Shown: piece by piece, positions 22,446 through 33,339 of the stretch
Layout: each line of letters opens with the position of its first letter
Position numbering within the stretch: position 1 is the first letter of the stretch
From: Prorocentrum cordatum
Taxonomy: Eukaryota; Sar; Dinophyceae; Prorocentrales; Prorocentraceae
Length of the DNA: 64,000 bases
Assembly (NCBI GenBank): GCA_963575745.1
Contig: CAUYUJ010000148.1
Location: 235,501-299,500 of the forward strand
Direction of reading: 5' to 3'
The notes under the pieces: model-generated
Seen by the model: only the letters and a program-made list of their open reading frames with translations
Told to the model about the DNA's origin: nothing
The model's database searches: none
Program-made: the position numbers and the translations under genes

Positions 22446-22619
22446 TACGGGGGAGGTCCCCGGGCCGCTCGTCGCCGCCTGGTCCTGGTCGTTGCTCGAC
22501 TCCTCGGCTGCTGCGCTCTGGGCGACGCCGCCCTGACCTGCCTCGTTCGCAGCCGTCCGAGATTCGGGGAATGCCAGCCCATCATCGTCGCGAGCACGTT
22601 GCACGGTGCTGGCTGAAGG

Positions 22620-22853
22620 TTCCGGCTGTGATGCTGCCGCGTCTGGCATCGGCGGGGCGCCGTCAAGCTCAGCCCATGGCGAGCGGCAGGCGGGGCAATA
22701 CACAGGGAACCATTCGTGCGGTCGGACGCGCGGCGGCGGTGGAACGCCTGCTCGCTGCCTCCGCCACTCTCCTGCATGCACCCCGGCCACGCAACATCGC
22801 CGTCGCCAAAGGGCTCCAGGCAGACCGTGCAACAATGCTCGTTCCTCGCGCCG
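22620..22853 (-). CDS. RING-type cysteine cluster, split over two frames
   Basis: RING domains bind two zincs and usually act as E3 ubiquitin ligases. One minus frame (22840 downward) reads HCCTVCLEPFGDGDVAWPGC, then QESGGGSEQAFHRRR. A second frame gives RPHEWFPVYCPACRSPWAEL. Put in order these give C-x2-C, a third Cys, FHRR and a final C-x2-C followed by W, the usual RING order, but the Cys expected just after FHRR is Arg or absent. A single-base difference in the GCCGCCGCGCG run near 22730-22738 would explain the frame change, as would a sequencing error or a pseudogene lesion. It overlaps the 3' end of the long ORF in a third frame. The pairing with a ubiquitin-like domain upstream supports a ubiquitin-related role, as inference. 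Confidence 0.45.
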
Positions 22854-24528
22854 GGCGTGCGGCCGCGGTTTCGCTGGTGGAAGCCTGGTGCCGCCGTAGG
22901 GCGGTCTGCCCCGCCGACAGAGCCGTGGATAAGTCGAGATCGAGATACGTCGTCTGAAGCACCTCCGAGATCTGGCCCGGGGACAGCGGGACGCAGGGCT
23001 CGACCTGGATCCGCGAGACCGCATTCAACATGCGCGCGAGCCCGGCTGGTGTGAAGCACCCCTGCTCGGCGAACCACTCCGCCAAATCCCGAAAGGGCTG
23101 GACGTGGGTCGCCGACCGCACGAGGGCCGGGAGGAGCTGCTGGGACAAGTGGCACGGCAAGGTTGCCCACATGGCCTGCGCGAGCCAAGAGGCGATGTCG
23201 GTGGTGCCTCGCGCCAGCAAGGGGGCCTCGCCTGCCTCACCAGATAGGAGTCTAGTGATTTCGGCCGCCCTCGCGATGTCCACCGAGGCGTCCGCGAGCA
23301 TCTGGCTGCGCGTCCGAGCCGCTGCAGGGTTGGGCTCTTGGACTTGCATCTCTGGCGGGAACTGCCTGAGCTCGGCGTCGTTCAGGGCGTCATCGTCCGA
23401 GTCGGAATCGATTGCCAGCACCTGCGGACCTCCCCAAGCCCCATCAGCGGGCCGCTCATCTCCGTCCGCTGTGACAGCCGTGAGGTCGATGGGCCGCAGA
23501 CCCCAGCGCGTCTGCACCAATGGCCGCTGAAAGTCCAGAAGGGCTGGCAGTGCCGCGTGGGCTCCGGGGGCATCGCGCCGCAAGTCGGAAGCTGGATGAA
23601 ACGCCTCCATCGTGGCGAGGTTTCCCGCGCGGGCTTTGGCCATCACGATCTCCTGCAGCACGTCGGGGACGTAAGCGCCTGGGTGGTCGGGGGCTCTGAC
23701 AGGCCGACATTCGCCCTGGTAGGTCGCCCACGGGCCGTGCAGGGCCGCTGGCGCGCAGAGCACGCGGTGCGCGGAGGCTAAATTGTCCACCCCCTTTTGG
23801 TTCCACCAAGCGCGCACTCGCCGTACGCCATCCGTGCCCATGTCCATCTCCCTGCATTGGTGCACCAAGATCTGGAAATCGTCCTCGTGGACCGTGCCCC
23901 AGATGAGGGGGTTCGCGAGGCTGCTCCACGTGAACTCAGGCTGGACCGCTCCGGCCCGCCGGATGGAGGCGACGGTGGTGCGTAGTCCGTCGAACCACCA
24001 CTGCACTGCAGGCGCGGTGGCCCGGCCGGGTGGTCGCCTGGAGGAGCGTGGCGGCTCCTGCCGCTGGGCGGCGGGCTGCTCCTCTGAGCCGGAACGGGCA
24101 ATGTCGAAGAGGCTGGCCACCAAAGCGGCTCCTCCTGGCGCGGCGGCGCTGCTGCTCCCGAGACTGAGGTCGGCCAGTCGAGCCGTGGGCAGGAGGGGGA
24201 CTGGTCGCACCGCCCCGTTAGGATGGGGCACGGCCTCGTCCACGCTGGCTGCAGCCACTGCCAGGCGTGCCCGTGCAGCGGGTCCGTCCGGTATCGCTGG
24301 CGTGGCTAGGCGCTGGAGCAGGCGCCAGCAGCGAATCCCTGGTACCGTCACCACGGTGCTCGGGTGGAGCGCCGTCGGCGTCGGCGGGTCTGATGCCGCT
24401 GCCGCCCGCGGGAGCAAGCAGAGCAGCTGGCGGGGCCTGCTCTTGCGGGCTGGCGGGGCGGCCAGCGCCGATCGCCCGAGCCCCAGGGAGTCTCGAAACT
24501 GAATGGCCTTCCTCCTCGAGCTGCTCAC
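22669..24528 (-). CDS. Long unrecognised ORF (~600 codons) upstream of the RING-like cluster
   Basis: This is the longest non-repetitive open frame in the window. The first ~170 residues are Ala/Pro/Arg-rich and look disordered. About 170-310 look folded: VQWWFDGLRTTVASIRRAG, FTWSSLANPLIWGTVHEDDF, VLQEIVMAKARAGNLATMEA. An acidic stretch IDSDSDDDALNDAELRQF lies near 400. A second folded part (ASWLAQAMWATLPCHLSQQL, FRDLAEWFAEQGCFTPAGLA) lies at 450-530. I know no family for it. The last ~60 codons overlap the RING reading in another frame, so the true gene probably changes frame by a short intron or an indel near 22850-22900. No start can be fixed. It runs in the same direction as the actin/ubiquitin-like ORF upstream and may be part of the same transcript. 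Confidence 0.5.
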   Translation of the reverse strand: MSSSRRKAIQFRDSLGLGRSALAAPPARKSRPRQLLCLLPRAAAASDPPTPTALHPSTVVTVPGIRCWRLLQRLATPAIPDGPAARARLAVAAASVDEAVPHPNGAVRPVPLLPTARLADLSLGSSSAAAPGGAALVASLFDIARSGSEEQPAAQRQEPPRSSRRPPGRATAPAVQWWFDGLRTTVASIRRAGAVQPEFTWSSLANPLIWGTVHEDDFQILVHQCREMDMGTDGVRRVRAWWNQKGVDNLASAHRVLCAPAALHGPWATYQGECRPVRAPDHPGAYVPDVLQEIVMAKARAGNLATMEAFHPASDLRRDAPGAHAALPALLDFQRPLVQTRWGLRPIDLTAVTADGDERPADGAWGGPQVLAIDSDSDDDALNDAELRQFPPEMQVQEPNPAAARTRSQMLADASVDIARAAEITRLLSGEAGEAPLLARGTTDIASWLAQAMWATLPCHLSQQLLPALVRSATHVQPFRDLAEWFAEQGCFTPAGLARMLNAVSRIQVEPCVPLSPGQISEVLQTTYLDLDLSTALSAGQTALRRHQASTSETAAARPARGTSIVARSAWSPLATAMLRGRGACRRVAEAASRRSTAAARPTARMVPCVLPRLPLAMG

Positions 24529-24802
24529 CTTCCCGCCTCAAGTCGACTTCCGCCGCCTCTTCCTCCTCCTTCTCCTGCTCCTCCTCCTCCTCCTCCTCCG
24601 CCTCCTCCGCCACCTCTTCCTCCTCGTCCTCCTCGGCCCGGAATGCTCTCAGCGAGGCGCTCTGAGCCCCCCTGTCCACAAAGGCAGGGAATAACTCTTC
24701 GGCAGCGGAGCTTCCATTCGCGGCGGGGCTTGTCTCTTCGGCGGCGGAGCTTCCATTCGCGGCAGGGTACTGGCCCTCATGGTCGCACTGCCCTCCTCTC
24801 AC
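24510..24802 (-). CDS. Candidate acidic exon containing a CTC/GAG triplet run
   Basis: This minus frame reads a duplicated segment (ANGSSAAEETSPA then ANGSSAAEELFPA, from a ~40-bp duplication at 24690-24775), then RAFRAEEDEEEEVAEEAEEE and more Glu/Lys up to EEGHSVSR. The Glu run is encoded by the GAG strand of a CTC array (24555-24640). Position between the ubiquitin-like ORF and the long ORF suggests a linker, but the frame differs from both, so splicing or a frameshift would be needed. It may instead be only an array. Confidence 0.3.
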
Positions 24803-24864
24803 TCCGCCGCCTCCTCCGCCTCCGCCTCCGCCTCCTCCTCCTCCTCCTCCTCCTCCTCCTCCTT

Positions 24865-25938
24865 TTACTCCTCCATCTTCTTCTCTTGTTTTCTGCGCTG
24901 GCAGCGAGCCGCGGCCGTGCTGGCCACAGCCGTGGTGGTGCAGGTGGTCTCGGGGGTGCCGCGCGGGTTCCTCGCGCGCGGCGTCAGCCGGCCTGGCGGG
25001 GCGGAGGAGGCGCGACGAGTCGGCGCCTGCGCTGCGGCGGGCGCAGAGGCCTCGTCGGGCCTCGCGTGGCCCTCTGCTGCGGGAGGGCGTACCAGCACAG
25101 TCGTCGGGCGCGGAGGTCTGGCGCGCGTCGCCTCCTGCGCGGCCGAAGCACTGAAGCCCTCTGGGCGGTCACGGTCCGCTGCTTGTGGGCCGCTGGCCGC
25201 TGAAGCGGCCTCCGCGGCGGCGGGCATGCCTCCGCGCAGGCGCGAGACGAGGTCCAATGTCGACCCCTTCTGGATGCCGTAATCCGACGCCACGTCGCCA
25301 TCTCTCAGCTGCTTTCCAGCGAAGATTAAACGCTGCTTGGCGAGATGGGTGCCCCTTCTGCCCCAAAGCAGGGTCCGTATGCGGCTGACCGTAGTGCTGC
25401 TCCAAATGCTGAGGGTCAGGGTGCCTATCGGAGTCGTCACAAAGACCTCCATGTCGCCGGGGTTGAGCCGTCCACGGTGGTGCGTATCGCTGCGCATGTC
25501 CGTCGCGCAGGTCGGATCGGGGATGGCGTGCGAGTCGTGATGACGCTGCTGGCTGCCGTGTAGCTGCGGACTGCCGTCGCTATGCTCCTCGCGTGCGCTG
25601 CGGCAATTCTTCTCCAAGCCTCTGCGCACGAACTCGCGCTCCAGCGCGATAGTGAATGGGTAGCCGCGCTCGGAAAGGCTGTCCAGCAAGCGATCTGTGC
25701 GCCCGGGGCCGTATAGATCGAGGCGCAGAACGGCACGCGGCAGCGACCGGTCCGCGGCAACTGGAGCTGCCAGCCTCACACTGTCTCCAAAGCTTCTGCG
25801 CCTGATGTTGGTACGACTAGAGGCGTTGGTGCTGCTCTGGGCCTCGGTGTGGAAGATGCTGGCGCTGGTGATGCTGGCGTGGATGTTGGAATCGGTGCAA
25901 GCGGTCCCAGAACACCTTGTGCACCCTCGACTCGACAT
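24865..25938 (-). CDS. Chimeric ORF: actin-derived segment + ubiquitin-like domain + Ala/Pro-rich tail
   Basis: It is a continuous frame of 357 codons. Residues ~49-112 (25603-25794) read [40 protein letters not shown] and [20 protein letters not shown], aligning with actin around G(D/E)xVxxxxPI...LPHAILRLDLAGRDLTDYL..ILTERGYSFTTTAEREIVR..KEKLC. Residues 163-237 (25228-25452) are ubiquitin-like: [58 protein letters not shown]. The ubiquitin core [34 protein letters not shown] is clear. A GG end followed by MPAAAEAA leaves open processing after Gly-Gly. A ~50-residue His/Asp-rich linker joins the two domains and could be an intron. No ATG start is certain. Direction and spacing tie it to the RING-like reading downstream. 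Confidence 0.65.
   Translation of the reverse strand: MSSRGCTRCSGTACTDSNIHASITSASIFHTEAQSSTNASSRTNIRRRSFGDSVRLAAPVAADRSLPRAVLRLDLYGPGRTDRLLDSLSERGYPFTIALEREFVRRGLEKNCRSAREEHSDGSPQLHGSQQRHHDSHAIPDPTCATDMRSDTHHRGRLNPGDMEVFVTTPIGTLTLSIWSSTTVSRIRTLLWGRRGTHLAKQRLIFAGKQLRDGDVASDYGIQKGSTLDLVSRLRGGMPAAAEAASAASGPQAADRDRPEGFSASAAQEATRARPPRPTTVLVRPPAAEGHARPDEASAPAAAQAPTRRASSAPPGRLTPRARNPRGTPETTCTTTAVASTAAARCQRRKQEKKMEE
25228..25452 (-). CDS. Ubiquitin-like domain (within the chimeric ORF)
   Basis: It spans 75 residues, close to ubiquitin's 76, starting at its own Met and ending RLRGG. Conserved features include RLIFAGKQL (the Ile44-type hydrophobic patch region reads LIFAGKQ), [19 protein letters not shown], and the di-Gly end. 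Lys48 is kept in AGKQL. The N-terminal half is more diverged ([20 protein letters not shown]), so it is a ubiquitin-like paralogue rather than ubiquitin itself. An internal ATG exactly at the domain start means it could also be translated or spliced separately from the actin-like segment. Confidence 0.8.
25603..25794 (-). pseudogene. Actin-derived fragment
   Basis: About 64 residues correspond to the actin segment from the GD of the second phosphate-binding loop through LRLDL..LTERGY.FTTTAERE.VR to the KLC motif. Substitutions at strongly conserved sites ([10 protein letters not shown] for LDLAGRDLTD) make it unlikely to fold as functional actin. The rest of actin is absent in the window on either side. 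It is one exon-sized piece, so exon shuffling or a retroposed fragment are both possible. Confidence 0.6.
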
Positions 25939-26320
25939 TGTCGAAAATCTTCAAGGTTACAATCTGGGCACAGCCAGCCAAGAAAGCACCGGAAATACCC
26001 AATCCAATACTGCCCTAGACCCCTCCCATCCAAAAAGGCCCTCCGACCCCAAGGGGGAACCAAGATTGTCCCCAAGAGATTCAACGGCCCTCTTGCGGTG
26101 CCACCAGGCTGCGAAGATCAGGCTTGCAGCTCCCTGTACCATTTGCAGTTTCCAGATTCCACTGTTACAGTCCTGCTTTCTCCTTCCTTGCTGTTAACTG
26201 TTGCTGAACGCGCGAGGGGGGGTAGCCGAAAAGCTTCCTGGTTAGCGTCCCCGAATCGCGTTGTCTGAGTTCCTGGGGGGGCGTGGGACATGCAACAACA
26301 CATGAGATTCGCGCAATTAC
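25939..26320. other. No recognised gene
   Basis: No recognisable domain or array. It would be the upstream region of the minus-strand chimeric ORF; no leader-like sequence was found in it. Confidence 0.4.
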
Positions 26321-26324
26321 ATCA

Positions 26325-26790
26325 TGTTCGCGTCCCCGAGGCCACAAACCCTCGTAAATTTCAAGATTCGCGTCCCCGAAGCCATAACCCCTTAGACATT
26401 ACCCAATATTCGCATCCTCGAAGCCATGAACCCTCATGAATTACCCAACGTTCGACCTCCCGAGCGCATGAACCCATATACATTACTCAATATTCGCGAC
26501 CCTGGAACCGTAAACCTTTGGAAATTTGTAAATTACACCGTGCTTGCGTCCCCGAGGCTGCAAGACCTTGCAAATTACATAATGTTCGCGTCCCCGAGGC
26601 CATACACCCTCATCAATTACACGATGTTTGCGCCCGTGAGGTCATAAACCATTAAGGACTAGTTGCGTCCCCGAAGCCACAAACCCTTGCAAATTACACG
26701 ATGCTCGTGCCCACGAAGCCATAATCCATCGTAAATTACCTTATGCTCGCGCCACCGAATCCATAAACCCTCGCACATCAATATTTACCC
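26325..26790 (+). repeat. ~42-bp tandem array, about 11 units
   Basis: Unit ATTCGCGTCCCCGAAGCCAT followed by AAACCCTCGTAAATTAC. Starts are spaced 40-43 bp (near 26332, 26372, 26415, 26460, 26500, 26549, 26591, 26631, 26667, 26709, 26751). Units are diverged, so it is an old array. Confidence 0.9.
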
Positions 26791-27321
26791 TCGCGTGAAG
26801 TCCCGACATTGCTTCACATCAGCGTCCAGACATCCCAACACAGCTCTGGCGAGTCCCATTCTATGAGAGGGGGGCTGGAGGCATGGGGGCGAAGCCCTTA
26901 CGGATATATTGTATGCAACGAATGGTGCTTCCCCTCATCGAAGCCGTACCCCCGACCACCCACTGATTGCGAGGTCTGTGCGAATCTCTTTGGGTGCTCG
27001 CCGTGACTCTCGCTCTGAGGAGCCAATGGCAATAACCAGTGAGCGGCAAATGTGCAGTCATCCAGCACGAGCAATCGACACAGCAAGAGGCCGACAGAAC
27101 GAAAAGAAGCGGTGGGTGACAGCATGAAGGAGCACGGAGGTTGAGGAAACGCAAGGAGAAAGCACAGGAGAGGATTATCAAGCAGAGGAGGAGTGAGGAT
27201 GCGATGGGGAGGCGAACGAGGATAATCAGGACGAGGAAAAGCGCGAACATACGGGGGGCTGGACGGAGGTCGAAACACGATTAAAACACCTGCGGGCACA
27301 AAGAGATGATTCAGAGACCGA
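26791..27321. other. No recognised gene
   Basis: Nothing recognised. 27120-27240 is purine-rich (GAGGAAAC, GGAGGAGTGAGG). Confidence 0.4.
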
Positions 27322-27520
27322 TGAGAAGAAGAAACACCGGCATTCACATAAATATTTGGCGGTCCACGCGGACTTCTTGCATCGGCAATTGAACCGCCCC
27401 GCTGGCGCGCGGAGCGCGCCAGAGGCGACAGCGCCGAAGGCGTTTCCAGGGGATCCAGCGCCGATCAAAGAAGTCCGCGAGGACCTCCGGAAGATTATGC
27501 AGTGTCGTGTTTGTTCTTCG
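27322..27520. mobile_element. TIR element family 2, copy 3
   Basis: The left arm GAAGAAGAAACACCGGCATT ... TTGGCGGTCCACGCGGACTT CTTGCATCGGC pairs with the reverse complement of the right arm GAAGAACAAACACGACACTG ... CCGGAGGTCCTCGCGGACTT CTTTGATCGGC. The spacer is GC-rich and includes CTGGCGCGCGGAGCGCGCCAG. It is more diverged than the copies at 15.5 and 18.2 kb, but the arms and length (~195 bp) agree. Confidence 0.65.
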
Positions 27521-29545
27521 ACCCCTGCATGCCTCTCCCCGCCTCCATCATGCAGAGGCCGTATCATAAACTCAGAAAACAAATCGTAGTCGCCCTGATT
27601 GGCCGCTCCCTCTGACACCCTGATCTGCCCAACATCGAAAACGCTCTCGTCAACCACTTCGCAGGATACTTACCCTCACATTGCTCAACATTCTACTTGC
27701 CCAAGGCACACGTGGAGCATGGCGTTGTCCAAAGCGGGGCCAAGCTAGCCACCACTGTCAAACAAATTGCCAAAAGGACAATTCTCCAAAATTGATAAGT
27801 GCACTATTCATTTATCGTTTTGCTGAACGATGTTTGTGATTAGCTTACTCCGCGCTCAAGAATCACAGCGTTGGAGGATACTCAAGTGTGTGTGTGTGTG
27901 TGTCTGTGCGTGGCGCTGTCTCCAAGCGCTCATACTTGCCGCATCGGCTTACAAAAGAGCTCATTCATCATATAAGCGCCCCGTTACCATCATGCACCCG
28001 CTGCTTGGGTCCAGCGGCGCGTCGGGGAGGAACGTGTCAATGGATGTGTGCTTGTGTGTGTGTCTGTGCGTGTGGCTTCCCAAATTGGGCCAGAATCTGT
28101 GGATGCTTCGGAGACCGCGGACGGATAACAACGGGCCTCCGATTCTATCTACTCTGGCCCCGGCTGGGAGGCCTTGAGTGGGTCGACAGGCGTCTTGATT
28201 TTCTGGTCAGCGAGGGAACTTCGGCGAGCGAGAGACGAATTGCATTTGCGTTCTACCCAGCAAAGAAATTCGGCAGGGCGAGCCGGGACATTCTTCTGGG
28301 CGTACGAGAAAGATGCTCTTCTCGGGCGAGCGACGAAATTTCTGGACGCTCGTGGAAGAAAACGTAATCGAGAAGGCTGGAAAGCCTGGATGAAGACCTG
28401 ATCCCGTCGCTGCCGCCGATAACCCGACGCCCATTAAGAACAACCGGCCCAGTGAACAAAATCGTTTCTCCGACCCTTTCCGCCTTGACCCCCCCCTGTC
28501 TCGATATGTAACGAATCTACGGATCAGTCTGGGAAACGGTTCGCCCCGAGATTGCGCCTTGAACCCCAGTGACACACCCCCATACCACCTTCATACAAAA
28601 CGCTTGCTCGAATTTTGAATATTTTATCCCTTGGCGAACACCTCAGGCATCCTTGATTTTTCATGTATAAGGCGGGAAGCGCTCCATATCGGCAGCGGGT
28701 TTCGCAGGCATCTGGAGACGACCGAGCGCGATCACGATAACACCGAGAATACATATCGGCAACGCGATCATGCCGATAATGCCGCCAAACCATGACCAGT
28801 AACACAACGACAACGAAAACTTGTCACGAGAACAACTGCGCCTACCAACCCGCCGATGCACAGCAAACGCAGACACGCCCGCTCGCTCGCCTGCCCAAAA
28901 GGTCGCCTGCCCGCCAGCCCGCGCGCCCTCCCGCTTACAGTCACCGGCCTGACCTCAGGAACGATCAATAAGGAACGAAACTATTTTTTCAAATAAGTCC
29001 ACGAAGTCCGTAGGAACACCAAGGTGTTCGCGGCCAAGAAGGTAGCGGAACGCATGCAAACCTAAGGAACGACCGAGCCCCATTTGAAAAGTAGATGGTC
29101 GTTTAAAAGAGCCGCTCACTGTGTGTTCCCCAGGTGGCAACGCCAGGAGGCGAAACCAAATCTTCATGCAGTTCTATTCTGCTCGACGCGCGGCACAGCA
29201 GGAGAGGAAACACTTTGGTCTACTCGTCACGTGGCACCGCTCGGCGGGGCGAGACCCGTAATTTTCTCGTGTTCCACGAGGGCAACGAAGAAGAAATGGT
29301 CCGGCCCAGACGTCGACGACAAAAACAACAACTATCAAGGCGAAGGCCCATCCATTTGCAGTTGTGAACCCCGTCATTGCATCGCCTTCGTGGGATCTCC
29401 TTGCGGGGCCTTCCTGAGCCCGAAGTGGTCAGTGTTTGAGCGCCTTGACTGTACCGTGGCTTCCCTAAGCCTCCCAGGGGCTCACCAAGGAGACCACGGG
29501 GGCCACTGCTGGGGCTGCTGGATATGATCCCTTCGGTGGCCCTGT
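27521..29545. other. Long region without a recognised gene
   Basis: TG runs at 27885-27905 and 28045-28075. Otherwise this is mixed-composition DNA with short open frames on both strands and no motif I know. Confidence 0.4.
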
Positions 29546-29870
29546 TTGGGGACCTCCTCCTCCTCCTCCTCTTCTTCCTTCCTCCTCCTCCTCCTCTTCC
29601 TCCTTCCCTGTTCCTCCTCCTCCTCCTCTTTCATTATCCATCTCCTCCTCCTCCTCCTTCCTCCTCCCTCTTCCTCCCCCTCATCCTCCTCATCTTTCTT
29701 CCTCCCCCTTACTCCTCCACATCCTCCTTTTCCTGCTCCTTCTCCTCCTCACTCCCTCCTCCGCCTCCTCCTCCTCTTCCTCCTCATCATCACCATTCCT
29801 CCTCCACATCCTCCCCCTTACTCCTCCCCCGTCCTCCTCCTGCTCCTCCTCATATGTGTTCCTCCTCCCT
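29546..29870 (+). repeat. (CTC)n-rich array, ~320 bp
   Basis: Imperfect CTC/TTC/CCT triplets. Frames across it encode poly-Pro/Leu/Ser, or Glu/Arg-rich sequence on minus. Called as a repeat only. Confidence 0.9.
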
Positions 29871-32524
29871 CCTCCCCGATGTTTACTTCGCGCGGATCGT
29901 ATGCGTAAGCATGTGGCGTCCTTGAAAGAAAGCAAGCACGGAACAAGAGTCGGCTCATATGTACCTGGAGGGCACCACGGGGCAGGCGGTAAACGAGATC
30001 GGCGGCAAAGGGCAGACCAGTTAGCAGGCGCCCTCCAGGTAATGGAAGCAGCAAGCACCCTAGCAAGTCACCTTTTCTCCCCCACATCAGCTCCAAATGA
30101 CCTTCCCTTGATATAGTGGGTACAAGCTGCGTCCGACTTAAAAGTAAGCTGGTAAAGTGATGCGTGCTACCGTTCGCAGGGGTAAGACGAACGTCGAAAT
30201 GTATAAGGTGGCGTTGGGTCTCTACCACTCCTAAGGATGGCCTGTTAGGCTGGCCCGTATGAGATGTTAGATGTACGAGGCTGGTACATGCATAAACAGC
30301 TGGCTTGCTGTAATCAGTGCCTGTCTAGAGTCGGCGAAACAAAGCTAGAATTGCAATCATTAGTCTGCGACCGTGTGGTGTGTAGCGGCCCTCCTCATCC
30401 CCACGCCTGAACGTACCCCCTACAAGTCCAAGAGTTTGGTGCAGCGGGCCACCACGAAGGTGTTCGAAACGAAATGTGACGCGTACCACATAATGGAAGT
30501 ATTCCAGAAACCACGTGGCAGGTGGGCTGCCAAAGGTACGGGCAGAGTACAAAGCAATGTTGCCTTAGAAGCAGTGAGCGTGGTAAGCGCTGCGCAGGCG
30601 ACGGTAGGAGGATGGTGAGTGAGTGACTGAGCGCAAGAAGTAAGCACTGGCCTGTAAGACTGGCCTTGGTGCAGCAGAACTGCCGTGCACGTACTGTTGG
30701 TAACATGTCCCGACCACCACCACTAACCCGCCACTCCCCCATTTGGGTACAGGTTAGCAGCACAACTTCTCCGCCTCCTCCTCCTCCTCCTCATTCTTCC
30801 TCCATCTCCTCCTCACCACCCTTCCTCCTCATCTGCGCCCGTGGCCCATATGCGCGCTTACATTTTAGAGGAAACGCATTTACGCCTCCACGCCACGCTC
30901 CTCGAGCTCGCCCCCACCCCCTGGCCTTCATTCCGGCCAACGTTCCAAGTCGACTGCCGTCGCGGCGGCGGAGCGGCGGCACATGCAAGTTGGAAATGGA
31001 AGTGACCAGAGCTGAAGAAGCCGGCAGCGGCTGGCCCGAACCCGAAACACTTGGGACGAGGTTGCCGTGAGCAGGGGGCGCAAGAGGGAAACCAGCAAGA
31101 GCTGGCAAGAGTGGAATGGCCGGCCCCTGCCACTTCTTCCAGCTTCCCCGTAGAGGTAGGACGTTCGAGGTCACGTGGTCACTCGTGCCCTATTCCCTTG
31201 TTCATCCCTGCTCGCACTTGCGGCGAGCTGGACGAAAAACAGGCACTGTTTCAGCCGAGAGGCGAATCCATGTTTCGGCGATGTCAGCCGACCCGAAGAC
31301 ATGTACCCTCAGCGGGACACACGGAACAAGTGTGCGATAAGCAGATCGTCGCCCCCCTGTGCAGTATGACCCCGAAGGATACACGCACAACATTGCGGTT
31401 GCATGTGCAGCTATCGAACCTCGCACCCACCACCTGTACACAAGTGGTACACTCTGATGTTTATAGCTCCAGGTAACAACCTCCTTCAACGTCTCATGAA
31501 TGCTCATCTGTGCCCCCCCCCATTCTGACTCGTTCCTCCCCTCACGCACTGTCCCACCTCCCTCATTACGCTTGCTTCTGGAGTGAATATCAGACCGTCT
31601 GTTACATATATGTATCTCTGCATCGACTGCAAGAATCTTCTGCACGACCCAATAGTCTTCCGACTACCCTCCAACAAATCTCGCTGTTCCCACATATATG
31701 GCTGCTCAAACGATGTCCCCAACCCTGCCCAACCAGAAGCATGCCCGTTCGCGTTGTCAGCGAGAGGCCTTCGCCTTGCCACCGCCCAAAGATACTTGTC
31801 GTCGCGACTTTGCCATCGCTCCGCGCTCATGACAGTCGGTTACCGCTCGGGTGGCCAAGACAAGCGCGGGCGACTGGGATGCGGAGGACGGAGATGGGCG
31901 CCAGGACACAGTCGCCAAGGCCACCAGCAACAGCGGGGCGAAGGGAGAGATGAGCAGGAGGGGAAGGAAGAGGAAGAGGGGGGCGAGCGGAGGAAGGGCG
32001 GGGGGAGGAGGATGAGGCAGAGGACAGTGGGCGGACGGCGCGAGGAGGGACGCCAAGAAGACTTACCCGACCCGTGCCATTATATCATCTGAGCATGAGA
32101 AACTGGAGTAGGGAAGGTGCCCGTAATTGTAGCTCCCGGCCGGCGTGGCCCCACTGCCAGGAAAGCCCATCGGACTGGGGCCAGGAGGGAACGGGAGAGC
32201 TCAAGGCGCCCGCGGGCTCCCCCGCAGAATCCGTGGGAGGCCGAATGGGACGCGGGCTCTGCCAAGCCGTTGGGGACTCTGCGAATTGCGCCGGTCTCCG
32301 GGGCGGGGCGGTGGTCGTCCTCGGCACACGGGCGAGCGCTCCGCTCGCAGCGAGGGCCAGCTCTGCGCCGTCGGCGCGGGGAGCGGTGCAATGGCGATGA
32401 ATCCGTGGATCGCAGAGCTGGAGAACAGATGCGAGGCGGATTTGATCGACAACCACCGCCTGGGGGTATCGATCCTGGGGGACCTCAGCGGGCGATGGAA
32501 ACGAATTGATGTAGCCCTGCCCAA
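29871..32524. other. Long region without a recognised gene
   Basis: A short CTC array lies at 30770-30835. 31930-32050 is purine-rich. No protein domain, RNA gene or dispersed repeat was recognised on either strand. Confidence 0.4.
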
Positions 32525-32992
32525 AGGGCCATATACATATATATATATACACACATGTCCCTATATAAATATATATATATACATGTATATATATATGTAC
32601 ATATGTATATATATATATGCATACACATATGCGTAGAACATTGCAGATATATAACAAGAATGTTGTATATATACACACTACATACATACATACATACATA
32701 CATACATACATACATACATACATACATACATACATACATACATACATTACATACATACATACATACACACATACATACATGCATACATACATACATGCAT
32801 ACATACATACATACATGCATGCATGCATGCATGCATGCATACATACATACATACATACATACATACCTGAACACATACATACATCCATACATACATACAT
32901 ACATACATACATACATACATGCATACATGCATACATGCATACATGCATACATGCATACATGCATACACACATACATACATGCATACATACAT

Positions 32993-33026
<34 letters not shown>

Positions 33027-33027
33027 C

Positions 33028-33075
<48 letters not shown>

Positions 33076-33140
33076 CACATACATATATACATACATACAT
33101 ACATACATACATACAAACAAACAAACATACATACATATGT
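32525..33140 (+). repeat. ATAC / ATGC / AGAC tetranucleotide block, ~600 bp
   Basis: TATA-rich start (32530-32660), then ATAC repeats (32680-32780, 32840-32910), interspersed ATGC units (32780-32840, 32925-32975), AGAC repeats (about 32992-33075) and ATAC/AACA to 33140. The frames across it (Thr/His/Ile or Tyr/Val/Cys/Met) are artefacts. Confidence 0.95.
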
Positions 33141-33157
33141 GAAATTCGTTGGCCCAA

Positions 33158-33255
33158 CGGGCCAGAGGCGTGCTAATATTTCCGGTAATTACTCAACAAT
33201 ATTTCTAGTTCGCGCGCGCGGGGCGGCCCCTGGGGGGCCCCGGACGAAAAGTACC
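33158..33255 (+). repeat. Dispersed repeat, second copy of 19058-19165
   Basis: GCCAGAGGCGTGCTAATATT ... TCTAGTTCGCGCGCGCGGGG CGGCCCCTGGGGGGCCCCGG ACGAAA matches the 19.06-kb copy at both ends and in spacing (~95 bp). Function unknown. Confidence 0.55.
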
Positions 33256-33339
33256 CCGGCCGATCCCCAGCTGGGTCCCGGGCGATCCCCAGGGGCGAAG
33301 CTATTTTTCGCCACCCCTCACGAGGATCGTGGCCTCCGG

